A DNA stretch of 64,000 nucleotides from Acidaminococcus fermentans (GTDB lineage: Bacteria; Bacillota; Negativicutes; Acidaminococcales; Acidaminococcaceae). Within the stretch, counting starts at the first letter, position 1; each line of letters begins with the position of its first letter. Shown here piece by piece: positions 19,214 to 30,478 of the stretch. The notes under the pieces are model-generated. The model was not told the origin of the DNA. It ran no database searches and was given only the letters and a program-made list of their open reading frames with translations. The translations under genes and the position numbers were made by a program. The stretch is from NCBI RefSeq assembly GCF_009696675.1, contig NZ_VULN01000013.1, positions 1 through 64,000 on the forward strand, written 5' to 3'.

Positions 19214-19543
19214 ATGGCTGAAGCCGTGAAATTGCACGTGAAAAAAGGCGATACCGTGGTGGTATTGGCTGGTAAAGATAAAGGCAAGGAAGGCAAAGTG
19301 ACCGCTGCTTTCCCGAAGAAATCCAAGGTGACTGTGGAAGGCGTGAACCAGGTAAAACGGCACACGAAACCTTCTCAGAGCAACCCTCAGGGTGGGATCA
19401 TTACCAAGGAAGCTCCCATCAGCGTTTCCAACGTAATGCTGGTATGCCCGTCCTGCAAGAAACCGACCCGTATCAAAAAAGTGGCCGCTGGCAATGGTTT
19501 TGTCAGAGCCTGCAAAAAATGCGGGGAAGTCATCGATAAATAA
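19214..19543 (+). CDS. rplX: 50S ribosomal protein L24
   Basis: 109 residues, ATG after AAGGAGG. L24 starts assembly of the large subunit. The N-terminal KOW motif ([18 protein letters not shown]) is clear. The C-terminal half has a CPSC...CKKC pair at about 80-105, which could bind zinc. Confidence 0.97.
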   Translation: MAEAVKLHVKKGDTVVVLAGKDKGKEGKVTAAFPKKSKVTVEGVNQVKRHTKPSQSNPQGGIITKEAPISVSNVMLVCPSCKKPTRIKKVAAGNGFVRACKKCGEVIDK

Positions 19544-19566
19544 TCTTCGGGAAAGGAGGAAAACAG

Positions 19567-20109
19567 ATGGCAACGAGACTGCAAGACAAATACAATTCCG
19601 AAGCTGTGAAAGGCTTAATGGAAAAATTCAATTACAAGAACGTCAACGAAATTCCGAAACTGGAAAAAGTTGTTTTGAATATTGGCTGCGGTGAAGCAGT
19701 GACCAACAGCAAGGCTATTGAATCTGCTGTGGCTGACATGACCATGATCGCCGGTCAGAAACCCATCATCACCAAGGCAAAGAAATCCATCGCTGCATTC
19801 AAACTCCGTGAAGGCATGCCCATCGGTGTGAAAGTCACCCTGCGTGGCAGCCGGATGTATGAATTCCTGGATAAATTCATGAACATTGCCCTGCCCCGGG
19901 TACGTGACTTCAGAGGGGTCAACCCCAAGTCCTTCGACGGCCGTGGCAACTATTCCATCGGCCTGAAAGAACAGCTGATTTTCCCTGAAATCGACTACGA
20001 TAAAGTCGACAAAGTCCGCGGCATGGATGTTATCATCGTAACGACTGCTAAAACCGATGAAGAAGGCAGAGAACTGCTGAAGCTTCTGGGTATGCCGTTT
20101 GGGGCATAA
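19567..20109 (+). CDS. rplE: 50S ribosomal protein L5
   Basis: 180 residues, AAAGGAGG upstream. L5 binds 5S rRNA and forms the central protuberance. The conserved [20 protein letters not shown] and [18 protein letters not shown] segments are present. It precedes rpsN by 12 bases. Confidence 0.98.
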   Translation: MATRLQDKYNSEAVKGLMEKFNYKNVNEIPKLEKVVLNIGCGEAVTNSKAIESAVADMTMIAGQKPIITKAKKSIAAFKLREGMPIGVKVTLRGSRMYEFLDKFMNIALPRVRDFRGVNPKSFDGRGNYSIGLKEQLIFPEIDYDKVDKVRGMDVIIVTTAKTDEEGRELLKLLGMPFGA

Positions 20110-20121
20110 GGAGGGAAAACC

Positions 20122-20307
20122 GTGGCAAAGACCGCATTGATTGAAAAATGGAAAGCGGAACCGAAGTTCAAGGTCCGCAAATATAATCGCTGCAAGATCT
20201 GTGGCAGACCGCATGCTTACATGCGCAAATTCGGCATTTGCCGTATCTGCTTCCGGAAGTATGCTTACGAAGGCGCTATTCCCGGCGTAACGAAAGCAAG
20301 CTGGTAA
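20122..20307 (+). CDS. rpsN: 30S ribosomal protein S14, zinc-binding type Z
   Basis: 61 residues, GTG start. This is the short zinc form: CKICG at 24-28 and CRICF near 40-44 supply four cysteines. The type is usual in Firmicutes and supports the phylum assignment. It is placed between rplE and rpsH, as in the spc operon generally. Confidence 0.97.
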   Translation: MAKTALIEKWKAEPKFKVRKYNRCKICGRPHAYMRKFGICRICFRKYAYEGAIPGVTKASW

Positions 20308-20337
20308 GAGCGGAAAAAGGAAGGAGGGCTTTTATAA

Positions 20338-20736
20338 ATGACCATGACTGATCCGATTGCCGATATGCTTACGAGAATCCGTAATGCCAATTCGGTTCAT
20401 CACGATAGAGTTGAAATCCCCTGCTCCAAAATCAAAACTGCCATTGCAGAGATTTTGAAGAGCGAAGGATTCATTAAAGATTTCGAAGTCGTAGCCGGTG
20501 AACACCAGAATGTGATCCGTGTACAGCTGAAATACGGTCCCAACAAGGAAAAAGTTATTTCCGGCATTAAGCGTATCTCCAAACCCGGTTTGAGAGTCTA
20601 CACCCAGAAAGACCAGCTGCCTCGCGTACTGGGCGGCCTGGGCATCGCCGTAATCTCCACTTCCAAGGGCATGATGACCGACAAGGCTGCCCGGAAAGCT
20701 GGATTGGGCGGCGAAGTAGTGGCTTACGTTTGGTAA
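20338..20736 (+). CDS. rpsH: 30S ribosomal protein S8
   Basis: 132 residues, GGAGGG upstream. S8 binds the central domain of 16S rRNA; in E. coli it also represses the spc operon. [15 protein letters not shown] at the start and a C-terminal [20 protein letters not shown] are typical. Spacing to neighbours is about 30 bases on each side. Confidence 0.98.
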   Translation: MTMTDPIADMLTRIRNANSVHHDRVEIPCSKIKTAIAEILKSEGFIKDFEVVAGEHQNVIRVQLKYGPNKEKVISGIKRISKPGLRVYTQKDQLPRVLGGLGIAVISTSKGMMTDKAARKAGLGGEVVAYVW

Positions 20737-20765
20737 GATATTCCCTAGACCGGAGGTGCTTATAA

Positions 20766-21314
20766 GTGTCAAGAATTGGAAAAGCTCCGATTACCGTCCC
20801 TGATAAAGTTACGGTAACGGTGGAAGATAACCTGGTCTCCGTTAAGGGACCGAAAGGCGAACTGAGCCGTCAAATCAGCAAAGAACTGACCGTGGCCCTG
20901 AATGATGGGGTGATCACCGTGACCCGTCCTTCCGACGACAAGGTGCACCGCAGCCTCCACGGCCTGTCCCGTACCCTGATCAACAACATGATCATCGGCG
21001 TTACGGAAGGGTATTCCAAACACCTGGAAATCCAGGGTGTTGGGTACCGTGTAGCCAAGAAGGGCAAAGCCCTGAGCTTCACCCTGGGCTTCTCCCATCC
21101 CTGCGTGATGGATCCTCCCGAAGGCATTTCCTTCGACTGCCCGAACTCCACGGAAATCATCGTTTCCGGTATCGACAAGGAAAAAGTTGGTGCTGTGGCT
21201 GCTGAAATCCGCAGCCTGCGTGCTCCCGAACCCTACAAAGGCAAAGGGATCCGCTATGTAGGCGAACATATCATCCGCAAGGTTGGTAAAGCCGGCGCCA
21301 AAGGCAAGAAATAA
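20766..21314 (+). CDS. rplF: 50S ribosomal protein L6
   Basis: 182 residues, GTG start after CGGAGGTG. Two repeated L6 folds; [14 protein letters not shown] begins the protein and the C-terminal [14 protein letters not shown] segment is the conserved rRNA contact. L6 lies near the GTPase centre. Nothing unusual. Confidence 0.97.
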   Translation: MSRIGKAPITVPDKVTVTVEDNLVSVKGPKGELSRQISKELTVALNDGVITVTRPSDDKVHRSLHGLSRTLINNMIIGVTEGYSKHLEIQGVGYRVAKKGKALSFTLGFSHPCVMDPPEGISFDCPNSTEIIVSGIDKEKVGAVAAEIRSLRAPEPYKGKGIRYVGEHIIRKVGKAGAKGKK

Positions 21315-21339
21315 TTTCTAATAGGAAGGAGTGAATCTC

Positions 21340-21702
21340 TTGCTGAACAAGAAAGATAAAAACGCAGCACGTCAGAAACGTCACCTGCGTATGCGCAGAA
21401 ATATTGTGGGAACGGCTGAAAAACCCCGTTTCAATGTATATCGCAGCCTGAGCAACATCTACGCTCAGATCATCAACGATGAAACTGGTGAAACTCTGGT
21501 TTCCGCCAGCACCGTGGAAAAGGCCAACAAAGCCAACTACGGCGGCAACATCGAAGCTGCTAAAGCTGTCGGCACTGAAATCGCCAAAAAAGCTCTGGAA
21601 AAGGGCATCAAGACTGTTGTATTCGACCGCGGTGGTTACCTGTATCACGGCCGTGTAGCAGCCCTGGCTGAAGCGGCTCGCGAAGCTGGTCTGGAATTTT
21701 AA
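21340..21702 (+). CDS. rplR: 50S ribosomal protein L18
   Basis: 120 residues from a TTG start at 21340. I prefer it to the in-frame GTG at 21331 because that GTG overlaps the AAGGAG site, while the TTG lies eight bases from it and gives the family start [16 protein letters not shown]18 binds 5S rRNA with L5. The C-terminal [20 protein letters not shown] is diagnostic. Confidence 0.96.
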   Translation: MLNKKDKNAARQKRHLRMRRNIVGTAEKPRFNVYRSLSNIYAQIINDETGETLVSASTVEKANKANYGGNIEAAKAVGTEIAKKALEKGIKTVVFDRGGYLYHGRVAALAEAAREAGLEF

Positions 21703-21720
21703 CAGAGGGAGGACAAAAGA

Positions 21721-22221
21721 GTGGCTAATTACGAAAAACAAGATGATGGCTTCAAAGAAAGAGTAGTCTTCATCAACCGCGTAGCTAAGGTCGTAAAAGG
21801 CGGACGTCGTTTCTCCTTCTCTGCTTTGGTTGTTGTTGGTGATGAAAACGGCAAGGTTGGCATGGGCCTGGGCAAAGCTGCCGAAGTTCCCGAAGCAATC
21901 CGCAAGGGTGTGGATGATGCCAAAAAGAACCTGATCACCGTTCCTCTGAAAGGCACCACCATTCCTCACGAAGTAATCGGTGTGTTCGGTGCAGGCCGCG
22001 TCCTGCTGAAACCGGCTATGGAAGGTACCGGGGTTATCGCCGGCGGTGCTGTCCGTGCCGTCCTGGAACTGGCTGGCGTTCGGGACATCCTGACCAAATC
22101 TCAGGGTACTTCCAACCCCAACAATGTGGTCCGGGCAACTCTGCAGGGTCTGAAATCCCTGAAGAACGCCAAAGAAGTTGCTGCTCTGCGCGGCAAAACT
22201 GTTGAAGAACTGTTAGGCTAA
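21721..22221 (+). CDS. rpsE: 30S ribosomal protein S5
   Basis: 166 residues, GTG start after GGGAGG. S5 influences decoding fidelity. The N-terminal dsRNA-binding fold ([20 protein letters not shown], near 17-36, the loop altered in spectinomycin resistance) and [20 protein letters not shown] are present. It follows rplR by 18 bases. Confidence 0.98.
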   Translation: MANYEKQDDGFKERVVFINRVAKVVKGGRRFSFSALVVVGDENGKVGMGLGKAAEVPEAIRKGVDDAKKNLITVPLKGTTIPHEVIGVFGAGRVLLKPAMEGTGVIAGGAVRAVLELAGVRDILTKSQGTSNPNNVVRATLQGLKSLKNAKEVAALRGKTVEELLG

Positions 22222-22233
22222 GGAGGTAGCATG

Positions 22234-22419
22234 ATGGCACAGGTAAAAATCACGCTGACCCGTAGCTTAATCGGGTATCCCAAAGACCAACGCGCTACTG
22301 TCAAGGCTCTGGGTCTGACCAAGATCCGTACCAGCGTTGTGAAAGAAGACTCTCCTGCTCTGCGCGGTATGATCCACAAAGTGGAACATATGGTCAAAGT
22401 AGAAGAAGTGAAGGCGTAA
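22234..22419 (+). CDS. rpmD: 50S ribosomal protein L30
   Basis: 61 residues from the second of two adjacent ATGs (22234), seven bases after AAGGAGG; the first, at 22231, is only four bases away. L30 is a small peripheral protein. [20 protein letters not shown] and the [12 protein letters not shown] tail are typical. It lies between rpsE and rplO, as usual. Confidence 0.96.
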   Translation: MAQVKITLTRSLIGYPKDQRATVKALGLTKIRTSVVKEDSPALRGMIHKVEHMVKVEEVKA

Positions 22420-22434
22420 TAAGGAGGTCTGCAA

Positions 22435-22875
22435 ATGTATTTGCATGAATTGGCTCCCGCTGCCGGCTCCAAAAAAGCTCGCGTCCGTGTAGGCCGCGGT
22501 CTTGGTTCCGGCCTGGGCAAAACATCCGGCAAAGGCCAAAAAGGTCAGAAATCCCGTAGCGGCGGGGTGAAACGTCCTGGGTTCGAAGGTGGCCAAAAGC
22601 CGTTGTACCTGCGTCTGCCGAAACGCGGTTTCTACAATAAATTCGGCAAACATTACACTGAGATCAATGTGGAAGTATTCAACTGCTTTGACGACGGTGC
22701 TGTAATCGATCCTGTAGCCCTGATCGAAGCCGGCCTGGTGAAAAACATCCGTGACGGCATTCGTGTCCTGGGCAATGGCGAACTGACCAAAAAGGTCACG
22801 GTAAGAGCCATGGGCTTCAGCAAAACTGCTCAATCCAAGATCGAAGCTGCCGGCGGTAAGGTAGAGGTGATCTAA
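22435..22875 (+). CDS. rplO: 50S ribosomal protein L15
   Basis: 146 residues, AAGGAGG upstream. L15 is a late assembly protein. The Gly/Lys/Arg-rich N-terminus ([20 protein letters not shown]) and the globular C-terminus fit. The stop codon directly abuts the secY start, and the secY ribosome-binding site lies within its last codons. Confidence 0.97.
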   Translation: MYLHELAPAAGSKKARVRVGRGLGSGLGKTSGKGQKGQKSRSGGVKRPGFEGGQKPLYLRLPKRGFYNKFGKHYTEINVEVFNCFDDGAVIDPVALIEAGLVKNIRDGIRVLGNGELTKKVTVRAMGFSKTAQSKIEAAGGKVEVI

Positions 22876-24788
<1,913 letters not shown>

Positions 24789-24800
24789 GGAGGCATAAGC

Positions 24801-25019
24801 GTGTCAAAACAAGATGCGATCGAAGTAGAAGGTACTGTCTTGGAATCTTTACCCAATGCGATGTTCCGGGTAAAACTGGAAAACGATCATGAAATCCTGG
24901 CACATATTTCCGGAAAAATACGTATGAACTTTATTAAGATCCTCCCAGGGGATAAGGTGACCGTAGAGCTGACGCCCTATGATCTGAACCGGGGTCGGAT
25001 TACTTATCGGTTCAAATAA
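24801..25019 (+). CDS. infA: Translation initiation factor IF-1
   Basis: 72 residues, GTG start after AAGGAGG. A single OB-fold that blocks the A site during initiation. [18 protein letters not shown] and GRITYRFK at the end are diagnostic. It sits between adk and rpmJ. Confidence 0.98.
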   Translation: MSKQDAIEVEGTVLESLPNAMFRVKLENDHEILAHISGKIRMNFIKILPGDKVTVELTPYDLNRGRITYRFK

Positions 25020-25048
25020 GAGGATTGGCAAGAGGAGGTTCAAGCAAC

Positions 25049-25162
25049 ATGAAAGTAAGACCGTCTGTAAAACGCATTTGCGAAAAATGCAAGATTATCA
25101 AACGCAAAGGCCGCGTCATGGTCATTTGCGAAAACCCGAAACATAAACAGAGACAAGGATAA
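25049..25162 (+). CDS. rpmJ: 50S ribosomal protein L36
   Basis: 37 residues: starts [14 protein letters not shown] and ends KHKQRQG. The zinc-binding Cys/Cys/Cys/His set (CEKC, a third cysteine in VICEN and the histidine of NPKHKQR) is kept, so this is the C+ form. GAGGAGG lies upstream. It is too short for common length cut-offs but certain from sequence and position. Confidence 0.97.
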   Translation: MKVRPSVKRICEKCKIIKRKGRVMVICENPKHKQRQG

Positions 25163-25178
25163 GAAGGAGGTGCTTTGA

Positions 25179-25544
25179 ATGGCTCGTATCGCCGGTGTAG
25201 ATTTGCCTAGAGATAAACGTATCGAATACGCTCTGCCGTACATTTACGGGATCGGTCTGACCCTGTCCCGGGAAATCCTGGCTAAAACCGGGATCAACCC
25301 TGACACCCGTGTCCGGGATCTGACGGAAGCGGAAATTGCCAAGCTGCGTGAAATCCTGGATCATGAATACAAAGTGGAAGGGGACCTTCGCCGTGAAGAA
25401 TCCCTGAACATTAAACGCCTGGTGGAAATCGGCTGCTACCGCGGCCGGAGACATCGTGCAGGCCTGCCTGTACGGGGTCAGAACACCAAGAACAATGCTC
25501 GTACCCGCAAAGGCCCGAAAAAAGTGGCCGGCGCTAAGAAGTAA
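25179..25544 (+). CDS. rpsM: 30S ribosomal protein S13
   Basis: 121 residues, GGAGGTG upstream. S13 bridges to the 50S subunit and touches P-site tRNA through its basic C-terminal tail ([13 protein letters not shown]). [16 protein letters not shown] begins the protein; [12 protein letters not shown] is the signature. Confidence 0.98.
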   Translation: MARIAGVDLPRDKRIEYALPYIYGIGLTLSREILAKTGINPDTRVRDLTEAEIAKLREILDHEYKVEGDLRREESLNIKRLVEIGCYRGRRHRAGLPVRGQNTKNNARTRKGPKKVAGAKK

Positions 25545-25569
25545 GTCTGTCTAAGGAGGGATTAGACGA

Positions 25570-25962
25570 GTGGCTGGTAAAAAAGTTGTCCGTGCCAAAC
25601 GGAAAGTAAGCAAGAACATTGAAGCTGGTGTAGCACATATCCGCTCCACCTTTAATAACACGATCGTAACGATTTCCGATCTGAACGGGGCTGTCCTGAG
25701 CTGGGCTTCTGCCGGCGGTCAGGGCTTCCGCGGTTCCCGGAAAAGCACTCCTTTTGCAGCTCAGATGGCTGCTGAATCCGCTGCCAAAGCCGCTATGGAA
25801 CATGGTCTGAAACGGATCGAAGTATTCGTCAAGGGCCCCGGCGCTGGCCGTGAAGCTGCTATCCGCGCTCTGCAGGCTGCAGGCCTGGAAGTGGAATCCA
25901 TCAAAGATGTGACTCCCATTCCTCACAACGGCTGCCGTCCGCCGAAACGCAGAAGAGTATAA
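25570..25962 (+). CDS. rpsK: 30S ribosomal protein S11
   Basis: 130 residues, GTG start after GGAGGG. S11 lies on the platform near the mRNA exit. [19 protein letters not shown] and the C-terminal [12 protein letters not shown] are diagnostic. It lies 18 bases before rpsD. Confidence 0.98.
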   Translation: MAGKKVVRAKRKVSKNIEAGVAHIRSTFNNTIVTISDLNGAVLSWASAGGQGFRGSRKSTPFAAQMAAESAAKAAMEHGLKRIEVFVKGPGAGREAAIRALQAAGLEVESIKDVTPIPHNGCRPPKRRRV

Positions 25963-25980
25963 TTGGAGGTGAAAGACTAG

Positions 25981-26574
25981 ATGGCTATTGATAAGACTCC
26001 TGTTCTGAAAAGATGCAGATCTCTGGGCATGTCTCCGGCTTTCGTTGGGGTTATGAAAGAATCCAACCGGCAGCCGAAACGCCAGTTCAAAAAGAAGAGC
26101 GAATATGGTATGCAGCTGGCTGAAAAACAGAAAGCCAAGTTCATCTATGGCGTTCTGGAAAAACAGTTCCGCGGCTACTATGAAAAAGCCAAGAAAATGG
26201 AAGGCATCGCTGGTGCCAACCTGCTGATCCTGCTGGAACGCAGACTGGACAACGTGGTATACCGCATGGGCCTGGCCCATACCCGCCGTCAGGCTCGCCA
26301 GCTGGTGACCCATGGCCACATTGCCGTAAACGGCAAGCGCCTGGACATCCCCTCTGCTCTGGTTAAAGCCGGGGATGTAGTCTCCGTAATGGAAAACAGC
26401 CGCAGCTCTGCCTACTTCAAAGGCATGGCTGAAGTCCTGGGCAAGACCTCCGTTCCTGCCTGGATCTCCGTGGACGCTCAAAACCTCAGCGGAAAGGTTG
26501 ACCGTCTGCCGGTTCGGGAAGACATCGACGTACCTGTTGAAGAACAGATGATCGTCGAATTGTACTCCAAGTAA
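25981..26574 (+). CDS. rpsD: 30S ribosomal protein S4
   Basis: 197 residues; the start overlaps no other gene, with GGAGGTG upstream. S4 starts 30S assembly. The S4 RNA-binding domain ([20 protein letters not shown]) is present. The N-terminus lacks the four-cysteine zinc knuckle of some S4 proteins. Placement in the alpha operon before rpoA is the normal Negativicutes/Clostridia order. Confidence 0.97.
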   Translation: MAIDKTPVLKRCRSLGMSPAFVGVMKESNRQPKRQFKKKSEYGMQLAEKQKAKFIYGVLEKQFRGYYEKAKKMEGIAGANLLILLERRLDNVVYRMGLAHTRRQARQLVTHGHIAVNGKRLDIPSALVKAGDVVSVMENSRSSAYFKGMAEVLGKTSVPAWISVDAQNLSGKVDRLPVREDIDVPVEEQMIVELYSK

Positions 26575-26638
26575 TCCGATACTGTTCTCCACTTACTTAT
26601 ACCGCGTATTGTGGTAATGCGCGAAAGGAGGCTTCCGC

Positions 26639-27610
26639 ATGAAGGAAATCGAAAAACCTAGCCTGGTTGTCGACGAAATTTCTCCTGACGGACGTTATGG
26701 CAAGTTCGTCTGGGAACCTTTGGAACGTGGATACGGTATTACTTTAGGTAACAGTCTGCGTCGTGTACTGCTTTCTTCCTTGTCCGGCATGGCTGTGACG
26801 GGCATTAAAATCGATGGAGTCCTCCATGAGTTCTCTACCATTGAGGGAGTCAGAGAAGACGTTGCGGATATCGTATTAAACATCAAAGCCCTGTGCTTCA
26901 AAGTGGGTCTGGATGACCAGACCTCCTTTGAACCCAAGACGTTCTACATCAAGAAGGCTGGCGAAGGCGAAGTGACCGGCGCCGACGTGATCACCGATCA
27001 GGACACGGAAGTTCTGAATCCGGAGCTGCACATTGCAACCCTGGACAAGAACGGATCCCTGAACATGGAAATCTACGTTGACGTGGGCCGTGGCTACGTC
27101 CAGGCGGAGAAGAACAAATCCAAGGATCAGCCCATCGGCTTCATCCCTGTGGATTCCATCTACTCCCCCATCACCCGTGTGAAATTCGGTGTCACCGATA
27201 CCCGGGTGGGCAACGTGACCAACTACGACCGGCTGACCCTTGAAGTATGGACCGATGGGAGCCTGGGGCCGGATGAAGCTGTGACTTCTGCAGCCGAAAT
27301 CCTGATCAAGTATCTGGCTCTGTTCAAGACCACCAACGTGCCCCGCATCCAGGGGGACGAAGATGGTACCAAGACCAGCGATGAAGGCACCAAGTCTTCT
27401 GTGCTGCAGATGTCCATCGATGATCTGGATCTGACTGTCCGTTCCAACAACTGCTTGAGACGGGCCGGCATCAATACGGTAGAAGATATCATCAACAAGA
27501 CGGAAGACGAGCTGATTTGCGTCCGCAACCTGGGCAGCAAATCCTTGGAAGAAGTCAAGAACAAAATCGAAGAATTGGGATTGCACCTGCGCAATTCTGA
27601 TGAAGAATAG
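26639..27610 (+). CDS. rpoA: DNA-directed RNA polymerase subunit alpha
   Basis: 323 residues, AAAGGAGG upstream. The N-terminal domain ([20 protein letters not shown]) dimerises and starts polymerase assembly. A linker near 235-250 leads to the C-terminal domain ([35 protein letters not shown]), which binds UP elements and activators. A 64-base gap with no clear promoter separates it from rpsD. Confidence 0.98.
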   Translation: MKEIEKPSLVVDEISPDGRYGKFVWEPLERGYGITLGNSLRRVLLSSLSGMAVTGIKIDGVLHEFSTIEGVREDVADIVLNIKALCFKVGLDDQTSFEPKTFYIKKAGEGEVTGADVITDQDTEVLNPELHIATLDKNGSLNMEIYVDVGRGYVQAEKNKSKDQPIGFIPVDSIYSPITRVKFGVTDTRVGNVTNYDRLTLEVWTDGSLGPDEAVTSAAEILIKYLALFKTTNVPRIQGDEDGTKTSDEGTKSSVLQMSIDDLDLTVRSNNCLRRAGINTVEDIINKTEDELICVRNLGSKSLEEVKNKIEELGLHLRNSDEE

Positions 27611-27624
27611 GAGGAAGACGAAAG

Positions 27625-27963
27625 ATGTCCTACAGAAAATTCAACCGGAACACCAGCAACCGGAAAGCTATGTTCCGCAGCGTCTTGACCGCCTTCTTCA
27701 AAAACGAGAGAATCGAAACCACTGAAACGAAAGCAAAAGAAATCAGCGGTCTGGCTGATAAAATGATCACCCTGGCTAAAAAAGGTGATCTGAGCGCTCG
27801 TCGTCAGGTTCTGGCATTCCTCGTGGATGAAGATGCCACCAAGAAGCTGTTTGATGTAATCGCCCCCAAATACGCTGACCGCAACGGCGGTTATACCCGT
27901 ATTTACAAAACGGCTCCCCGCCGCGGCGATGCTGCTGAAATGGCAATCCTGGAACTGATCTGA
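27625..27963 (+). CDS. rplQ: 50S ribosomal protein L17
   Basis: 112 residues, GGAGG upstream. L17 flanks the tunnel exit. [19 protein letters not shown] and [20 protein letters not shown] are typical. It is the last gene of the block; ecf transporter genes, truA, rplM and rpsI, which often follow, are absent, and a strong terminator comes next. Confidence 0.98.
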   Translation: MSYRKFNRNTSNRKAMFRSVLTAFFKNERIETTETKAKEISGLADKMITLAKKGDLSARRQVLAFLVDEDATKKLFDVIAPKYADRNGGYTRIYKTAPRRGDAAEMAILELI

Positions 27964-27970
27964 GTTCTGT

Positions 27971-28007
27971 AAAAAAGGGCTGTTGCGCATGCAACAGCCT
28001 CTTTTTT
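27971..28007 (+). terminator. Terminator of the ribosomal block
   Basis: Stem GGCTGTTGC (27978-27986) and GCAACAGCC (27991-27999), loop GCAT, preceded by A6 and followed by TCTTTTTTG. The same TGTTGC/GCAACA core recurs at 28264, 29176 and 59161. Confidence 0.92.
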
Positions 28008-28008
28008 G

Positions 28009-28036
28009 TCTCGGGTCTCGAGCCGTGAGTCTCGGG
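28009..28036 (+). repeat. GTCNNNR heptamer array, left arm
   Basis: Four in-register 7-mers: GTCTCGG, GTCTCGA, GCCGTGA, GTCTCGG. It directly follows the rplQ terminator and is matched by an inverted array at 28216-28236. Confidence 0.65.
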
Positions 28037-28084
28037 CCACTGGATAGAATCTGTCCTTCGGCCAGATTCTTCTTATTGTGTATA

Positions 28085-28170
28085 ACCGTAGGGGGCGCAG
28101 GCCCGGCGCCCCGCAAAATGCGCAGATAATCGATGATTTGGCGGGCTGCCCGGCGTGCAGCCCCTACGGT
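28085..28170. repeat. REP-like palindromic element
   Basis: Exact terminal inverted repeat ACCGTAGGGG (28085-28094) and CCCCTACGGT (28161-28170), with further G+C-rich pairing inside each arm. The 86-base unit has no coding frame. It resembles the GTAGGGGC-type intergenic elements common in bacteria and partly resembles the element at 50201-50374. Confidence 0.65.
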
Positions 28171-28186
28171 ACCGATTTACACGTTC

Positions 28187-28208
28187 AAAAATTTGCCTGC
28201 AAATTTTT
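28187..28208. repeat. 22-bp A/T palindrome, copy 1
   Basis: Ten-base arms AAAAATTTGC and GCAAATTTTT around CT. A nearly identical palindrome with a shared flank (GTGTAAATCGG, here on the minus strand) is at 41914-41935. Both copies sit between inverted heptamer arrays. Confidence 0.65.
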
Positions 28209-28215
28209 CATTTAG

Positions 28216-28236
28216 CTCGAGACTCGAGACTCGAGA
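28216..28236 (-). repeat. GTCNNNR heptamer array, right arm (inverted)
   Basis: Three exact CTCGAGA units on the plus strand, which read GTCTCGA in register on the minus strand. Together with 28009-28036 it brackets the palindrome and REP-like element. Confidence 0.65.
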
Positions 28237-28263
28237 CCGAGCCGCTATGGGGCTCATGAGGCC

Positions 28264-28300
28264 GGGGTGTTGCACACAACCGTGCAACACCCCCTTTTTT
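28264..28300 (+). terminator. Second terminator in the spacer
   Basis: 12-bp stem GGGGTGTTGCAC (28264-28275) and GTGCAACACCCC (28282-28293) followed by CTTTTTT. No gene lies between it and the rplQ terminator, so it either stops read-through or serves an unseen transcript, or it came with the repeat element. Confidence 0.85.
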
Positions 28301-28301
28301 A

Positions 28302-28331
28302 TTGTATCCGGATTTCACCTTATGATATACT
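28302..28331 (+). promoter_or_regulatory. Promoter for the secreted-protein gene at 28401
   Basis: TTGTAT (28302-28307), 18 bases, TATACT (28326-28331), directly after the terminator and about 70 bases before the ATG. Confidence 0.65.
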
Positions 28332-28400
28332 GAGTCTGCCGGATTCATGTTTTCCCGGCAGACTGGTAAAAAATCAGAAAAAACAGAAAGGATGAGATCC

Positions 28401-29171
28401 ATGAAACTGCTGCAAGGCATCCGTACGCTGGTGCTGGGGGGAATCCTGACTATGGCCGGGGCTTCCGGAACTCTGGCGGAATACACCAGCTGGCAGGATA
28501 CGGACTATGATTTCAGCCAGGTGAAGACGGTGTACCTGTCGGATATGGATATGAGCGGCTACCATCTCCAGAGTGGTACCAAGGCTCAGAAAATGCTTCA
28601 GGACTACCGGAAAAAAGCCGGAAAGGCCAAGGGGGTGAAAGTGGTACTGGCCCCGGAGATCCAGTTCCGGGCTCTTTTGCCGGGAGAAGGGGAAGAAAAA
28701 GACCCCCTGGTTTCTGCTGGAAAAACAGAGAAATCAGGGGAAAAAGACGGGAAAAGTCAGGTCCAGACAACAGATGGGGAAAGAAGAGCAGTGGCCATCC
28801 CCCAGGCAGCCCTGGACGCAGGGGCCCAGCTGTACATCCTGGCCGCCCTGGACAACTGCCAGGTGGATTCTTACCTGGTGCCCGCCCATACGGAATGGAA
28901 GACCCGGGAAATCGATGACAGCTACCGGGATGACCAGGGAAACTGGCATACGTTTTATCGGACCATCACCTATCCGGAATACATCCCGGATTATTACGTG
29001 CCCTATGCCAGCGTCACCGTCCGGTTCCTGTGGTTCGACACCAGAACCGGGAAACTGGTGGCCTCCAGCGAAGATGCCCGGGTACGGGACAGTGAAAACG
29101 ATCCCTTGGGAGTGTACAACCGGATCATCGACCGGTTCTTCAAGAATCTGAGGGAGACGGTGAAAAAGTGA
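28401..29171 (+). CDS. Secreted protein of unknown function, paralogue of 165-719
   Basis: 256 residues from the ATG at 28401, which has AAAGGA upstream at a good distance. A signal peptide (about 26 residues, ending GTLA/E) is clear. The motif FSQVKTVYLSDM follows, and the C-terminal half has a beta-rich region with WFDTRTGKLVASSEDAR and a final Lys pair; both match the smaller protein at 165-719. A charged, probably disordered insert at about 95-125 is extra. It is probably periplasmic. No known family is recognised beyond a loose likeness to DUF4136-type proteins. It is monocistronic, with its own promoter and terminator. Confidence 0.75.
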   Translation: MKLLQGIRTLVLGGILTMAGASGTLAEYTSWQDTDYDFSQVKTVYLSDMDMSGYHLQSGTKAQKMLQDYRKKAGKAKGVKVVLAPEIQFRALLPGEGEEKDPLVSAGKTEKSGEKDGKSQVQTTDGERRAVAIPQAALDAGAQLYILAALDNCQVDSYLVPAHTEWKTREIDDSYRDDQGNWHTFYRTITYPEYIPDYYVPYASVTVRFLWFDTRTGKLVASSEDARVRDSENDPLGVYNRIIDRFFKNLRETVKK

Positions 29172-29174
29172 AAG

Positions 29175-29203
29175 GGGCTGTTGCATGCGCAACAGACCTT
29201 TTT
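29175..29203. terminator. Terminator between convergent genes
   Basis: CTGTTGC (29178-29184) pairs with GCAACAG (29189-29195), extended by GG/CC across a mismatch, then TTTTTTC. It serves the plus-strand secreted-protein gene; the minus-strand receptor remnant ends directly beside it. Confidence 0.8.
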
Positions 29204-30465
29204 TCACAATCGATACGTTACTCCCAGAAGGGCCGTGCGGCCGTAGGCGGGGCAGTCGCCCAGGGTCCGGGAGCCCACGTCTTCGTAACTTTCGTCCAGC
29301 AGGTTCCTGAGCTTCAGCCAGGTGTTCCAGTGCTGGTTGAATCTGTAATTGACATTGGCGTCCAGGGTGAAGGCATTGCCGGTGTACCATCCCTTGTCCC
29401 GGCCCCAGGCGGCCTGGAACAGCAGGCTGTTGGTCCACCGTTTGTCCCGGTAGGTGAGGGCCGCCTTGACGGCATGGGGCGCCACTTCATCGGTGTATTG
29501 GGGATCGATGCCGCTGCCGTAGGTGGTGTCCGTACGGGTCCAGGCGTAGGAGGCGGTGAGACCGTATCGGGGACTGAACTGGTCTTCCCAGGTGACCTGG
29601 ATCCCGTCCTTGTTCTGGCTTTCCAGATTTTTGGGTGTCCAGGTCCCGGCTGCCCTGTACCATACAATGGGATTGTTGATGTGGGACACAAAGGCGTTGG
29701 CCCCCAGGGTGCTGTGGCTGTTGAGCCGGTACCGGATGCCTCCGTTCCATTTAAAGCCGGTTTCCGGCTGGAGGTGCTCATTTCCCCGGATCTTCCAGGC
29801 TCCGTCAGAATCCCGGTTGTAATTGTTGTAGTACAGTTCGTCCAGGGTGGGGACGGAATAGATCCGCTGGAGGGATCCGTAAAAGGTCAGTCTGTCGTCC
29901 GGCCGGTATTCCAGGGAGTCTCCGTACACATATTCATTATCGAACCGGGTGTTGTGATTGAACAGGGAGGTGCTCTGGAGGGACAGCTTGCCGTACCGGG
30001 TCTTGGTGGTCACATAGCCGGACAGATTGCTGATGCCCTGGTTGTAGTTCTTGGCAAAGTTATGGGCATCCAGCAGGTTCTGCTCCGTATCCAGGGAGGT
30101 GTGCTGCCAGGTGATCCCTGCCGTGACGGTGGAATGCTTCCCCACTTTCCAGCCGTCCCGCCAGTCCAGTCCGTTGGTGTAAGCCTTCCACCGGCTGTAG
30201 CTGGGGAGTTCATCCTGCTCTTCCGTTCCTGCGGGGTAGTAAGAATCAGCCTGGCTGTAGTTGTGATACAGGGAAATCCAGCCGGGAGCCGCTGTGTCCT
30301 CTTTGTAGTTGTAGGTCAGATTCACATTGTTGGCCAGCTTTTCCGGGCGTGGGAGATTTTGGCGGCATCCTCCCGGGCCAGAGCCGGCAAAGGCCGGAAC
30401 CCGGAAGAAACCATTCCCAGCACCGCCAGGAAAAGAGAAAAGGAAATTTTTCTGGAAGGAGTCAT
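29204..30465 (-). pseudogene. TonB-dependent outer-membrane receptor (BtuB-like), internally deleted and frameshifted
   Basis: The minus strand starts well: AGGAGG, ATG at 30465 and a signal peptide (MTPSRKISF, hydrophobic core, ending PALA/R, about 30 residues). That frame stops at 30322 after 47 residues. From about 30360 a different frame continues as a C-terminal beta-barrel of about 375 residues with alternating strands, LQRIYSVPTLDELYYNNY, GNEHLQPETGFKWNGGIRY, WLKLRNLLDESYEDVGSR and the final GVTYRL, typical of TonB-dependent receptors. The plug domain (about 130-150 residues) and the first barrel strands are missing. A deletion has fused the signal peptide to mid-barrel out of frame. 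It follows yfcE directly and was probably in its operon. Confidence 0.85.
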
Positions 30466-30478
30466 GATCCTGGTCCTC

